Of a stretch of 12,852 nt of DNA, positions 1 to 7,469 are shown one piece after another. The DNA is from an uncultured Lachnospiraceae bacterium (GTDB lineage: Bacteria; Bacillota_A; Clostridia; Lachnospirales; Lachnospiraceae), in assembly GCA_900553635.1 (NCBI GenBank), contig USDU01000055.1:1-12852 (forward strand), read 5' to 3'. Position 1 is the first letter of the stretch; each line of letters begins with the position of its first letter. The notes beneath the pieces were generated by a model. That model made no database searches. It worked only from the letters and a program-made list of their open reading frames with translations, and was not told the origin of the DNA. Position numbers and translations under genes: made by a program.

Positions 1-26
1 CTGGGTACAAACAGAATGCGAATTAG
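1..26 (+). CDS. ftsE: Possible 3' end of ftsE (cell-division ABC ATPase), partial
   Basis: One frame reads Gly-Tyr-Lys-Gln-Asn-Ala-Asn and stops at TAG 24-26, overlapping the start of ftsX by 11 nt. In most bacteria ftsE lies directly upstream of ftsX with a short overlap, and FtsE proteins often end in a short tail rich in Gly and Tyr. The visible stretch is only seven codons, so this is inference from gene order. No ATPase motif is visible because the rest would lie outside the window. Confidence 0.3.
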
Positions 27-924
27 TTCTATCGGCTACTGCCTGAAGCAGGGCATGAAAAATATCTGGCGTAACAAAATGTTCTCTCTTGCGTCCATCG
101 CGACCATGTCCGCCTGCATTTTCCTGTTCGGAATCTTTTTCTGCGTGGTAGAGAACTTCCAGTACATGGTGCGGGAGGCGGAGAAATCCGTGGCTGTAAC
201 TGTGTTCTTTGATGAAGGTCTGTCCGATGAGGAGATTCAGACCATCGGTGAGAAGATTCAGGCCCGGGATGAGGTATCTGAGGCGGTCTTTGTATCCGCG
301 GAGGAATCCTGGGAACAGTATAAGGCGATTTACTTTAAGGACAATCCTCAGCTGGCGGAGGGCTTTGCGGACGATAATCCGCTGGCCAACCAGGCTCACT
401 ATGAGATTTACTTAAATGATGTGGAGGATCAGCAGAGCCTGGTAGACTGGCTGGGCAGTGTAGAAGGCGTCCGCAAGATTAACCAGTCCGCGCAGGTGGC
501 GGATATTCTGACAAACTTCAATATGCTGATTGGATATATTTCCATCGCGGTGATTATATTGCTTTTGTGTGTATCGGTCTTCCTGATCAGCAACACGGTC
601 ACTATCGGTATCGCGGTCCGCAAGGAAGAAATCGCGATCATGAAGCTGATCGGCGCCACCAACGGTTTTGTCAAGGCGCCCTTTGTGGTAGAGGGTATTG
701 TCATCGGTATTCTGGGCGCGGCCTTCCCGCTGACGCTGCTGTATTATCTGTATACACAGCTGGTGGGTTTTGTGGGAGACAAATTTAATGCCCTGACGGG
801 ACTTCTGCAGTTCCTTCCGGTAAATGATATGTTCCGGATTCTGCTTCCGGTAGGCTTGGCGCTTGGTGTAGGCATTGGTTTCTTCGGTAGCTTCTTTACG
901 ATTCGGAAGCATCTGAAGGTGTAA
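16..924 (+). CDS. ftsX: FtsX, permease-like subunit of the FtsEX division complex
   Basis: Membrane subunit of the type VII ABC complex FtsEX, which uses FtsE ATP hydrolysis to switch on an extracellular peptidoglycan hydrolase rather than to transport a substrate. The 302-aa protein has the family layout: a cytoplasmic N-terminus, TM1 at about residues 22-46, a large extracellular loop at about 47-168 that would bind the hydrolase or its activator, and three more membrane segments at about 169-193, 223-249 and 274-296. The stretch around residues 200-215 (VRKEEIAIMKLIGAT) is the typical cytoplasmic coupling region of FtsX. Length matches Gram-positive FtsX (about 295-310 aa). No strong ribosome site precedes the ATG, which fits translational coupling to an overlapping ftsE. 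A coiled-coil M23 hydrolase follows after 64 nt, the expected partner. Confidence 0.93.
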   Translation: MRISSIGYCLKQGMKNIWRNKMFSLASIATMSACIFLFGIFFCVVENFQYMVREAEKSVAVTVFFDEGLSDEEIQTIGEKIQARDEVSEAVFVSAEESWEQYKAIYFKDNPQLAEGFADDNPLANQAHYEIYLNDVEDQQSLVDWLGSVEGVRKINQSAQVADILTNFNMLIGYISIAVIILLLCVSVFLISNTVTIGIAVRKEEIAIMKLIGATNGFVKAPFVVEGIVIGILGAAFPLTLLYYLYTQLVGFVGDKFNALTGLLQFLPVNDMFRILLPVGLALGVGIGFFGSFFTIRKHLKV

Positions 925-931
925 GTGCTCC

Positions 932-958
932 GTAACTGGTCAGGTACTGAACCATTAC
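932..958 (+). repeat. 27-nt palindromic repeat, copy 1 (degenerate right arm)
   Basis: Lies in the gap between ftsX and the M23 hydrolase gene. It matches the copy at 8229-8255 at 25 of 27 positions; the first 21 nt are identical. The left arm is GTAACTG, the middle is GTCAGGTACTGAA, and the right arm is CCATTAC instead of CAGTTAC, so the outer stem is weakened while the inner TCAG/CTGA stem remains. Not coding. It resembles a small dispersed intergenic palindrome (REP-like); the class is not recognised. Confidence 0.75.
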
Positions 959-988
959 AATGCCTCATAGAAAAGGATATAGAATAGA

Positions 989-2206
989 ATGAAAAGAACG
1001 CGTATGGTAAGCGCGCTGCTTGTGGTTGCGCTTACAGCTGGCTGTATTTTCACAAATGAGAACCTGCGGGTGTCCGCTACGGCGAACCAGATCGATACCG
1101 GCGATCTGGAAGATAAGAAGCAGGATACGCTGGATAAAATCAAGGATATCAAATCTGACATCAGCAATACGAAAAAAAAGATTTCTGATCTGGAAAATAG
1201 CAAGAGTAATCTGGAAACCTATATTTCCAAGCTTGATCAGGAGGCAAATGATCTGGCGAAGCAGATCGATAAGCTGAATAAGGATATTGAAGCGAAAAAA
1301 GAAGAGATTTCGACCGCTGAGGCAGAGCTTGACGAAGCGGAAGCTACAGCTGCCCGGCAGTATGAGGATATGAAGAAACGGATTCAGTATCTTTACGAAA
1401 ATGGAAATCCTTCTTATCTGGAGCTGCTTCTTACCTCCGAAAGTATGGCGGATTTTCTGAATAAGTCCAGCTATGCGGAGCAGATGACGGCCTACGACCG
1501 GAATATGCTGGAGGAGTACATTGCCCAGAAACAGGCGGTGGAAGAGAAGAAAAAGGAGCTGGAATCTGAAAAGGAAGAGCTGGACGCCATGGCGGGCGCG
1601 GCTTCCGAGCAGAAGAAGACCGTAGACGCTCTGATCAAGACCAAGACAGCCCAGATTCAGAGCTATCAGGATCAGATCGACAGCGAGAACAGCAATGCAG
1701 AAGAGTATAAAGCCGATTTGGCAAAGCAGCAGAAGCTTCTGGATCAGATTGAGCAGCAGATCGCGGCGGCGGCAGCAGCCAACGCTCAGGCCAGTGACGG
1801 TGATGGAGGAGCCTCCGGCTTCGTATGGCCCTGTCCCAGCAGTCGGAGAATTACCAGTGGATTTGGCAATCGTGCCCAGCCTACAGCAGGCGCGTCGACC
1901 AACCACAAGGGCATCGATATCGGAGCATCCTACGGAGCTTCGATCGTAGCGGCAGCCTCCGGGCGTGTGACCACGGCGGCCTATAGTAGTTCTGCCGGCA
2001 ATTACATCGTCATTTCCCATGGAAACAGTCTGTCTACCGTATATATGCATTGTTCTGCGCTGTATGTGAGCGCAGGCCAGACCGTCAGCGCAGGCCAGGC
2101 AATCGCGGCAGTGGGTTCCACCGGTTATTCCACCGGCAACCACCTGCATTTCGGCGTAATTAAGAACGGAAGTTATGTAAACCCAACGGCATACGTGGGC
2201 GGATGA
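989..2206 (+). CDS. Secreted coiled-coil M23 family peptidoglycan hydrolase (EnvC/PcsB-like architecture)
   Basis: A 405-aa exported wall hydrolase. Residues 1-18 are a basic then hydrophobic signal segment. Cleavage after the ATA at 30-32 is plausible. The LTAGC at 15-19 resembles a lipobox but has Thr at -3, so a lipoprotein is less certain. Residues about 40-260 are long charged helices of coiled-coil type interrupted near 140-170, followed by an Ala-rich linker and a C-terminal LytM/M23 domain from about 278. The zinc and catalytic residues are intact: His306 and Asp310 (HxxxD), His354, and His385/His387 (HLH). It is therefore probably an active endopeptidase, unlike E. coli EnvC, whose LytM domain is degenerate and only activates amidases. 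Its place right after ftsX and the coiled coil suggest that FtsEX controls it, as with PcsB or CwlO in other Firmicutes (inference). AAAAGGA at 971-977 precedes the ATG. Confidence 0.88.
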   Translation: MKRTRMVSALLVVALTAGCIFTNENLRVSATANQIDTGDLEDKKQDTLDKIKDIKSDISNTKKKISDLENSKSNLETYISKLDQEANDLAKQIDKLNKDIEAKKEEISTAEAELDEAEATAARQYEDMKKRIQYLYENGNPSYLELLLTSESMADFLNKSSYAEQMTAYDRNMLEEYIAQKQAVEEKKKELESEKEELDAMAGAASEQKKTVDALIKTKTAQIQSYQDQIDSENSNAEEYKADLAKQQKLLDQIEQQIAAAAAANAQASDGDGGASGFVWPCPSSRRITSGFGNRAQPTAGASTNHKGIDIGASYGASIVAAASGRVTTAAYSSSAGNYIVISHGNSLSTVYMHCSALYVSAGQTVSAGQAIAAVGSTGYSTGNHLHFGVIKNGSYVNPTAYVGG

Positions 2207-2284
2207 TCATGACTGTTTGCAGGCACCGTCTCGTGAGGCGTTTTGGCATGCATGGGACAAAAGATAAGGACGTATACTGGAATT

Positions 2285-3502
2285 ATGGAAAATAAAAAGC
2301 AGTTTATCAAAGGCTTTGCCGTGGGCATACTCGTCACCGTGCTGTTGGCGGGCGGTATCTTTGCCGGAAGCAATGCACTTACCAAAGCATCTGATGAAAA
2401 GAAAGCAGAGAATGGCGAACTGAATCTGACCAGCAGTCAGGTAGAGGATAAAATCACCGAGATTGAGACACTGGTTCAGAATTATTATCTGAATGACATC
2501 GACACGGATCAGGTAGAGAACTATCTGTATAAAGGCATGATCGTGGGGCTTGACGACCCCTATGCCGCTTATTATACGAAGGAAGAGTACCAGAGTCTGA
2601 TGGACTCCACTAATGGCAGCTATTATGGCATTGGCGTGGAAATGAGCCAGAACATGACCACCGGTATCATTACCATTACCCGTGTCTTCGAGGGATCGCC
2701 TGCGGAGGAAGCGGGGCTGCTTCCGGGCGACGTGATCTACAGGGTGGATGATGAGGAGGTAACCGGTGAGGATCTGACCAAGGTGGTCTCCAAAGTAAAA
2801 GGAGCCGAGGGCACGACCATACCGATCTCTGTGGCCCGGGAAGGGGAGAGCGATTATCTGACCTTCGATGTGGAGCGCAGAATGATCGAGATATCTACCG
2901 TAGCTCATAAGCTGCTGGATGGCAATATTGGTTATATCTCCGTGACCAGCTTCGACGACGTGACGGTAAATCAGTTTCTGGCCGCCCTGGATGACCTGGA
3001 AAATCAGGGTGAGACCGCTCTCATCATCGATCTCCGTAATAATGGCGGCGGCCTGGTATCCAGTGCCTGCAGCATGCTGGATCGTCTGCTTCCGGAGGGC
3101 CTGATTGTATACACGGAGGATAAATACGGCAACCGGGATGAGATGAAATCTGATGTGGAAAACTATTTCGACAAACCGCTGGTTCTCCTGGTAAACGGCA
3201 ACAGCGCCAGCGCTTCGGAGATCTTTGCCGGAGCCATCAAAGATTATGGCATCGGTACCCTGGTGGGCACTCAGACCTTCGGCAAAGGTATTGTCCAGAA
3301 GATCTACCCCTTAAGCGACGGCACCGCCGTGAAGCTGACCGTCTCCAAGTACTACACGCCAAACGGCAACAACATCCATGGAATCGGCATTGCGCCAGAC
3401 GTGGAGGTGGAACTGGATCCGGCTGTAGCCAATGAAGTGGTGATACCGGAGGAGAAGGACAATCAGCTGCAGAAGGCGATGGAGATCCTGACAGAAAAGT
3501 GA
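2285..3502 (+). CDS. S41 family C-terminal processing peptidase (CtpA/CtpB type)
   Basis: Membrane-anchored serine protease that trims or degrades extracytoplasmic proteins, with PDZ-gated activity. From ATG 2285 the protein is 405 aa: an N-terminal signal anchor at about 9-28, a helical region, a PDZ domain at about 115-195 containing the GLLPGD loop, then the S41 catalytic core. The Ser-Lys dyad is visible as Ser309 in the SASASE motif and Lys334 in FGKG, 25 residues apart as in the family. The reading frame extends upstream to TTG 2243 and ATG 2252, but the sequence MENKKQFIKGF directly before the hydrophobic segment looks like a native N-terminus. The ribosome site (AAGGA near 2266) is weak, so the start is uncertain. 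In Bacillus subtilis ctpB also lies near ftsEX. A role in processing division or wall proteins is inference. Confidence 0.9.
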   Translation: MENKKQFIKGFAVGILVTVLLAGGIFAGSNALTKASDEKKAENGELNLTSSQVEDKITEIETLVQNYYLNDIDTDQVENYLYKGMIVGLDDPYAAYYTKEEYQSLMDSTNGSYYGIGVEMSQNMTTGIITITRVFEGSPAEEAGLLPGDVIYRVDDEEVTGEDLTKVVSKVKGAEGTTIPISVAREGESDYLTFDVERRMIEISTVAHKLLDGNIGYISVTSFDDVTVNQFLAALDDLENQGETALIIDLRNNGGGLVSSACSMLDRLLPEGLIVYTEDKYGNRDEMKSDVENYFDKPLVLLVNGNSASASEIFAGAIKDYGIGTLVGTQTFGKGIVQKIYPLSDGTAVKLTVSKYYTPNGNNIHGIGIAPDVEVELDPAVANEVVIPEEKDNQLQKAMEILTEK

Positions 3503-3518
3503 AATAAATTGCAAAGCG

Positions 3519-3551
3519 AAACCCGGTCGGATTTTTACGACCGGGTTTTTT
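3519..3551 (+). terminator. Intrinsic terminator closing the ftsX-M23-ctp block
   Basis: An 11-bp perfect stem, AAACCCGGTCG (3519-3529) with CGACCGGGTTT (3538-3548), has an 8-nt loop and runs straight into a T tract (3546-3551). It begins 16 nt after the protease stop codon. This is a strong canonical rho-independent terminator and separates the wall-remodelling genes from the ula cluster. Confidence 0.93.
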
Positions 3552-3793
3552 GCGTTCAAATTTGTCGTAAAAATGTGTGAAAGCTTTCGAAAATAGGTAA
3601 AAATAGATAAACAGGAGGAAATACATAAAACTAAAACGTTCAAAAAATTCATAAATTATCAATATTCTATACAAAGTGCCAAATCTATGTTTACATAACT
3701 GTAAAATAGACATATAAAAATTGTTTAATACGACAAAAGTATCAAAACAGACATAAAATGAGCATAAAATATGCAAAATGTTCATAAAAATAC
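3552..3793 (+). promoter_or_regulatory. AT-rich intergenic control region upstream of ulaG, with CATAAAA direct repeats
   Basis: About 240 nt without a credible gene and markedly richer in A+T than its surroundings. CATAAAA occurs at 3752-3758, 3763-3769 and 3783-3789, with a related CAAAAT at 3774-3779, giving spacings of about 9-11 nt that could lie on one face of the helix just upstream of the -35 box at 3794. Another CATAAAA occurs at 3624-3630. These could be binding sites for the cluster's DeoR-family regulator or an A-tract UP element; the sequence cannot decide. A palindrome GAAAGCTTTC sits at 3579-3588. An AGGAGG at 3613-3618 is not followed by a start codon and is not a gene start. 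Confidence 0.5.
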
Positions 3794-3822
3794 TTGAAAG
3801 AAATTTCACCGTCATGTAAGAT
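3794..3822 (+). promoter_or_regulatory. Sigma-A promoter of the ula cluster with an inverted repeat over the -35 box
   Basis: TTGAAA (3794-3799) and TAAGAT (3817-3822) are separated by 17 nt, a good vegetative promoter. Transcription would start near 3829, leaving a leader of roughly 55 nt before ulaG. A 14-bp inverted repeat, TGAAA GAAA TTTCA (3795-3808), overlaps the -35 box and spacer, a position suited to a repressor. It resembles a catabolite-responsive element in its arms but lacks the central CG, so a site for the DeoR-family regulator is equally possible. Confidence 0.65.
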
Positions 3823-3885
3823 AAACCCATAGGAAATAAGGAACCAAAAAACATAAAGTTAAGCAAAGAAAGGGAGATTTGAAAA

Positions 3886-4989
3886 ATGTCCAAGATTAGC
3901 GAAATGACAAGAGACAGCTGGATCAAAAGCACCTTCCCGGAGTGGGGAACCTGGCTCGTAGAAGATATCGAGAACGAGGTTGTAGCTCCCGGAAACGTGG
4001 CTATGTGGTGGCTGGGATGTACCGGCGTATGGTTTAAGACACCGGCTGACACCAATATCACCATCGACCTGTGGTGCGGAAACGGTAAGAGAACCCATGG
4101 CGACAACAAGATGAAGCCAGGCCATCAGATGGCAAATATGTGCGGCGGACGTCTGATGCAGCCGAACCTTCGTAACGTACCGTTCGTTATCGACCCGTTC
4201 GCTTTCAAGCATGTAGATGCAGTTCTGGCAACTCATTACCATCAGGATCATATGTCTGCTGAGTGGGCAGCACACGTTATCCAGAGCGGTATGACTACTA
4301 CAGATGAGAACGGAAAAGAGATTCCGGTACCGTTCATCGGACCGAAGAAATCTGTAGAGACCTGGGTAAAATGGGGCGTTCCGGAAGACCGTTGCATTAC
4401 TGTAAAACCGGGCGACACCATCAAGATCAAGGATCTGGAGATTATCGCGCTGGACAGCTTCGACCGTACCTGTATCGTTACCACAGACGATACCAGCGAG
4501 AACAGAGAAGAGCTGACAGGCGTTTGCCCCACCGATATGGATGATAAGGCAGTAAACTACCTGGTTAAGACTCCGGGCGGAAACATCTATCACTCCGGTG
4601 ACTCTCACTTCTCCATTTACTTTGCGAAGCATGGTAAGGATTATGATATTGATGTTGCGTTTGGTTCCTTCGGTGAGAACCCCATCGGTATGCAGGATAA
4701 GATGAGCTCCGTAGATATCCTTCGTATGGCTGAGAACCTGCAGTGTAAGGTTGTTGTTCCGATTCACTGGGATGTGTGGACCAACTTCCAGGCAGACTGC
4801 GACGAGATTAAGCTGCTGTATGATTTCAAGAAGGACAGAAACGAGTACAAGTTCCATCCGTTCTTCTGGCAGGTAGGCGGAAAGTACACCTATCCCCAGG
4901 ACAAGGATAAGATTTACTATCATCACAGAAGAGGCTTTGAGGACTGCTTCGAGCATCCCCAGAACATTCCGTTCCGTTCCTGTCTGTAA
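3886..4989 (+). CDS. ulaG: L-ascorbate-6-phosphate lactonase UlaG
   Basis: Cytoplasmic metal-dependent hydrolase that opens the lactone ring of L-ascorbate 6-phosphate to give 3-keto-L-gulonate 6-phosphate, the first intracellular step of ascorbate fermentation. The 367-aa protein is close in length to E. coli UlaG (354 aa) and starts with a recognisable UlaG N-terminal region ([11 protein letters not shown] near residue 42). It has the metallo-beta-lactamase fold metal ligands: His117, His119, Asp121 and His122 in HYHQDH, then His236 and Asp239 in HSGDSH, and His294 in PIHWD. AGGGAG at 3871-3876 lies 9 nt before the ATG. It is the first gene after the ula promoter and is followed 26 nt later by the PTS IIA gene. 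The identification is strong because the sugar transporter and epimerase genes of the same pathway follow. Confidence 0.95.
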   Translation: MSKISEMTRDSWIKSTFPEWGTWLVEDIENEVVAPGNVAMWWLGCTGVWFKTPADTNITIDLWCGNGKRTHGDNKMKPGHQMANMCGGRLMQPNLRNVPFVIDPFAFKHVDAVLATHYHQDHMSAEWAAHVIQSGMTTTDENGKEIPVPFIGPKKSVETWVKWGVPEDRCITVKPGDTIKIKDLEIIALDSFDRTCIVTTDDTSENREELTGVCPTDMDDKAVNYLVKTPGGNIYHSGDSHFSIYFAKHGKDYDIDVAFGSFGENPIGMQDKMSSVDILRMAENLQCKVVVPIHWDVWTNFQADCDEIKLLYDFKKDRNEYKFHPFFWQVGGKYTYPQDKDKIYYHHRRGFEDCFEHPQNIPFRSCL

Positions 4990-5015
4990 GCTTTGGAATA
5001 AGGGAGAAGAGGATT

Positions 5016-5474
5016 ATGTTAAGAGAGTTTGTAGAAAAGAAGCATTATCTGTTTGCCAAGGAAGCGAAGGATTGGGAAGACGCTATCATCATGAGCTGCA
5101 AGTCTCTGGAGGCAGACGGAACGGTAGAATCCAATTATGCCCATGACATCGTAGAGTGTGTCCGCAAGTACGGTCCGTATATTGTAATCATGCCGAACAT
5201 TGCGATGCCGCATTCCCAGGAGGGTGCAGTCGGAGTCAATAAGACAGCCATCGGCTTCATGAAGCTGGAGAAGCCGGTCAGCTTTGACCCGAACGACCCG
5301 GAAAAGGACGCTCAGCTGTTCTTCACACTGGCATCCTGCAACCCGGATCAGCATCTGAATAATATGATGCGTCTGTCAGAGATGCTGATGAACGAGGAAC
5401 TGGTAGCAGAGCTTCTGAAGGCCGAGGGGCCGGAGGATCTGCTGAAGCTTCAGGAGAAGTATCTGGACAAGTAA
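5016..5474 (+). CDS. ulaC: PTS EIIA component, L-ascorbate type (UlaC)
   Basis: Cytoplasmic phosphocarrier that accepts phosphate from HPr and passes it to the IIB protein. At 152 aa it matches E. coli UlaC (154 aa) and the mannitol/fructose-type IIA fold. The phosphorylated residue is predicted as His66 in the IAMPHSQEG motif, with the second active-site His at 113 in NPDQHLNNM. The start is ATG 5016, with AGGGAG at 5001-5006 placed 9 nt upstream. The gene lies between the lactonase and the IIC permease, consistent with one transcript. A strong hairpin without a T tract follows the stop codon. Confidence 0.93.
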   Translation: MLREFVEKKHYLFAKEAKDWEDAIIMSCKSLEADGTVESNYAHDIVECVRKYGPYIVIMPNIAMPHSQEGAVGVNKTAIGFMKLEKPVSFDPNDPEKDAQLFFTLASCNPDQHLNNMMRLSEMLMNEELVAELLKAEGPEDLLKLQEKYLDK

Positions 5475-5479
5475 GAACC

Positions 5480-5511
5480 TGACTGCGGCCTGCGAGGGCG
5501 GGCTGCGGTTA
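5480..5511 (+). other. Intercistronic 14-bp RNA hairpin between ulaC and ulaA
   Basis: A continuous 14-bp stem with several G-U pairs, 5480-5493 against 5498-5511, closes on a GAGG tetraloop. The core is GCCTGC with GCGGGC. It is followed by AAATAAAGG, not a T run, so it should not terminate. Such hairpins between PTS genes can stabilise or mark processing of the upstream mRNA; that role is inference. Confidence 0.6.
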
Positions 5512-5544
5512 AAATAAAGGGGAAAATGTAGGAGGAAAAGAGTT

Positions 5545-7035
5545 ATGGATATTTTAATGAGAGCATGGTCGTATTTTGCTACGAACATTCTGCAGCAGCC
5601 GGCGTGGATGATCGGCCTGATCGTACTGATCGGTTACATTCTGCTGAAGAAACCGTGGTATGATGTACTTGGCGGAACCATCAAGGCAGTCGTAGGTTAC
5701 ATGATCCTGGCAGCAGGTTCCGGCGGACTGGTAAGCAACTTCCGTCCGGTGCTGGTAGGTCTGAAGGACCGTTTCAATCTGGACGCTATGGTTATCGACC
5801 CGTATTTCGGACAGAACGCGGTAACCGCAGGCGTGGAGGAAGTATTTGGAAAGCCGTTTTCACAGGTTATGATGCTTCTTCTGATTGCGTTTATCATCAA
5901 CATTTTACTGGTTCGTTTCAGTAAGGTGACAAAGCTTCGTTCCCTGTTTACCACAGGTCACGTACAGGTACAGCAGGCTTCCACAGCTTACTGGCTGATC
6001 CTGTTCGCACTGCCGGGACTGGCTACCAATAACACAGCGCTTCTGGTAGTAATGGCAATCGTACTTGGTCTGTACTGGGCAGTAGGCTCCAACCTGACCA
6101 TCAAGCCGACCCAGGAGCTGACAGACGGCGCAGGCTTCTGTCTTGGACATCAGCAGATCATGGGAGTAGCACTGTTCTCCTGGATCGCAGGCAAGATGCA
6201 TGAGCGCGACGTAAAGAAGGGCAAAGAGGCTTCCAAGAAGCTGGAGGATATCGAGCTTCCGGGCTTTATGTCCATCTTCAACGAGAACATGGTATGTACC
6301 GCAATTCTGATGACTGTATTCTTTGGAGCAATCCTTCTGGTTCTTGGCAGAGATTATCTGACTGAGGCCGGATTCATGAAGGAGGGACAGAGCTTCGTAT
6401 TCTACATCCTGACTGTCTGCCTGAACTTCGCAGTATATCTGGCAATCCTGCAGCTGGGTGTTCGTACCTTCGTAACAGAGCTGACCAATTCCTTCCAGGG
6501 TATTGCCAATAAGTGGCTCCCGGGTTCCGTACCGGCAGTAGACTGTGCAGTATCTTACGGTTTCGGTTCTCCCAACGCAGTACCGCTTGGATTCCTGGCT
6601 GGTGCTCTGGGACAGTTCCTTGCCATCGGCGCTCTGATTCTTCTGAAGAGCCCGGTACTGGTAATTGCCGGATTCGTACCTGTTTTCTTTGACAACGCGA
6701 CCATCGCGGTGTATGCTAATAACAAGGGCGGTCTGAAGGCAGCACTTATCCTGCCGTTTATCTCCGGTCTGTGCCAGGTATTCGGTTCTGCGCTCATCGC
6801 AGGCTGGGTAGGAATGGCAGCATACGGCGGATACCTTGGTATGTGGGACTGGGCAGTTGTATGGCCGGTATTCACAGTTCTGATGAAGTACTTAAGCTAC
6901 GCAGGTCTGGCAATCGTTATCGTTGCCCTGCTGGCTATCCCGCAGCTGCAGTACAGAGCTGACAAGGAAGGCTACTTCCTGATGACTGAGGACTGGGAAG
7001 CATACAAAGAGCTGAAGGCTAAGAAGGCTGAATAA
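5545..7035 (+). CDS. ulaA: PTS EIIC permease for L-ascorbate (UlaA)
   Basis: Integral membrane component that binds and translocates L-ascorbate while it is phosphorylated through IIA and IIB. The 496-aa protein is highly hydrophobic with around ten or more membrane segments spread over the length, and is slightly longer than E. coli UlaA (465 aa). Family-typical stretches are visible: GLATNNTALLVVMA near residue 150 and LTDGAGFCLGHQQIMG near residue 195, plus YGFGSPNAVPLGFLAG in the C-terminal half. AGGAGG at 5530-5535 lies 9 nt before the ATG. There is no fused IIB domain; IIB is the next gene. The assignment to the ascorbate family rather than galactitol is supported by the flanking ulaG and ulaE. 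Confidence 0.95.
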   Translation: MDILMRAWSYFATNILQQPAWMIGLIVLIGYILLKKPWYDVLGGTIKAVVGYMILAAGSGGLVSNFRPVLVGLKDRFNLDAMVIDPYFGQNAVTAGVEEVFGKPFSQVMMLLLIAFIINILLVRFSKVTKLRSLFTTGHVQVQQASTAYWLILFALPGLATNNTALLVVMAIVLGLYWAVGSNLTIKPTQELTDGAGFCLGHQQIMGVALFSWIAGKMHERDVKKGKEASKKLEDIELPGFMSIFNENMVCTAILMTVFFGAILLVLGRDYLTEAGFMKEGQSFVFYILTVCLNFAVYLAILQLGVRTFVTELTNSFQGIANKWLPGSVPAVDCAVSYGFGSPNAVPLGFLAGALGQFLAIGALILLKSPVLVIAGFVPVFFDNATIAVYANNKGGLKAALILPFISGLCQVFGSALIAGWVGMAAYGGYLGMWDWAVVWPVFTVLMKYLSYAGLAIVIVALLAIPQLQYRADKEGYFLMTEDWEAYKELKAKKAE

Positions 7036-7081
7036 AGATTCGTCAAATATACACTAGTTAATCCGATAGGAGGAAACGACA

Positions 7082-7378
7082 ATGTTGAACATTTTGGTTT
7101 GCTGCGCAAACGGCGCCGGAACAAGTCTGATGATGAAGATGACTACAGAGAAGGTTGTAAAGTCTCTGGGTATCAAGGTTGGAAAGCTGCATCACTGCTC
7201 TCTTTCTGAAGGAAAGAGCTCCGCAACCCAGTTTGATGTAGTATTCTGCCCGCTGAACTTCATCTCCATGTTCAAGGAAGCAGAAGCAAAGGGTGTCCAT
7301 GTAATCGGTCTGAAGAACGTCATGTCTCAGGCAGAGATGGAAGAGAAACTGAAAGCATCCGGAGTGCCGCTTGAGTAA
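7082..7378 (+). CDS. ulaB: PTS EIIB component, L-ascorbate type (UlaB)
   Basis: Small 98-aa cytoplasmic phosphotransfer protein that carries the phosphate on a cysteine and gives it to ascorbate bound to UlaA. The P-loop-like active site is at the N-terminus, ILVCCANGAGTSLMMKM. Cys8, just before ANGAG, is the predicted phosphocysteine, with a second Cys at position 7. Length fits E. coli UlaB (101 aa). An AGGAGG at 7068-7073 lies 8 nt upstream of the ATG. A GC-rich terminator follows the stop codon directly, so the transporter set ends here as a unit. Confidence 0.94.
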   Translation: MLNILVCCANGAGTSLMMKMTTEKVVKSLGIKVGKLHHCSLSEGKSSATQFDVVFCPLNFISMFKEAEAKGVHVIGLKNVMSQAEMEEKLKASGVPLE

Positions 7379-7392
7379 TAACTAAAACGAGG

Positions 7393-7439
7393 GCGCTTCC
7401 CTGTGGCTGGAAGGCCGCGGGGAGGCGCTTTTGAGTTTT
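7393..7439 (+). terminator. Intrinsic terminator between ulaB and the regulator gene
   Basis: A 15-bp uninterrupted stem that includes three G-U pairs, 7393-7407 (GCGCTTCCCTGTGGC) with 7414-7428, has a 6-nt loop and is followed by TTTT, GAG, TTTT. It should stop most transcripts from the ulaG promoter. No convincing promoter is visible between it and the regulator start, so partial readthrough is the likely source of downstream expression. Confidence 0.85.
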
Positions 7440-7469
7440 GGGTAAATAAGAGAGAAGGAGTGTGGCGTC

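Noticed and set aside
965..2149. 394-codon open frame on the - strand opposite the M23 gene
   Set aside because: It mirrors the codon structure of a clearly real + strand gene, has low-complexity Leu/Ile/Arg-rich content and no recognisable domain.
2227..2244. Small hairpin CGTCT-CGTG-AGGCG followed by TTTT between the M23 and protease genes
   Set aside because: Only 5 bp with a G-U pair and a four-base T run; too weak to call a terminator, at most slight attenuation.
3579..3588. GAAAGCTTTC palindrome as a catabolite-responsive element (cre)
   Set aside because: It lacks the central CG and is two bases shorter than the TGAAARCGYTTTCA type consensus, and it lies over 200 nt upstream of the predicted promoter.
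3237..4109. - strand open frame covering the AT-rich region upstream of ulaG
   Set aside because: Crosses the terminator, the promoter and two real genes; its product is a Phe/Ile-rich translation of AT-rich DNA without recognisable domains.
3859..4956. 365-codon open frame on the - strand opposite ulaG
   Set aside because: Antisense shadow of an unmistakable UlaG with intact active-site motifs; no own ribosome site or family features.
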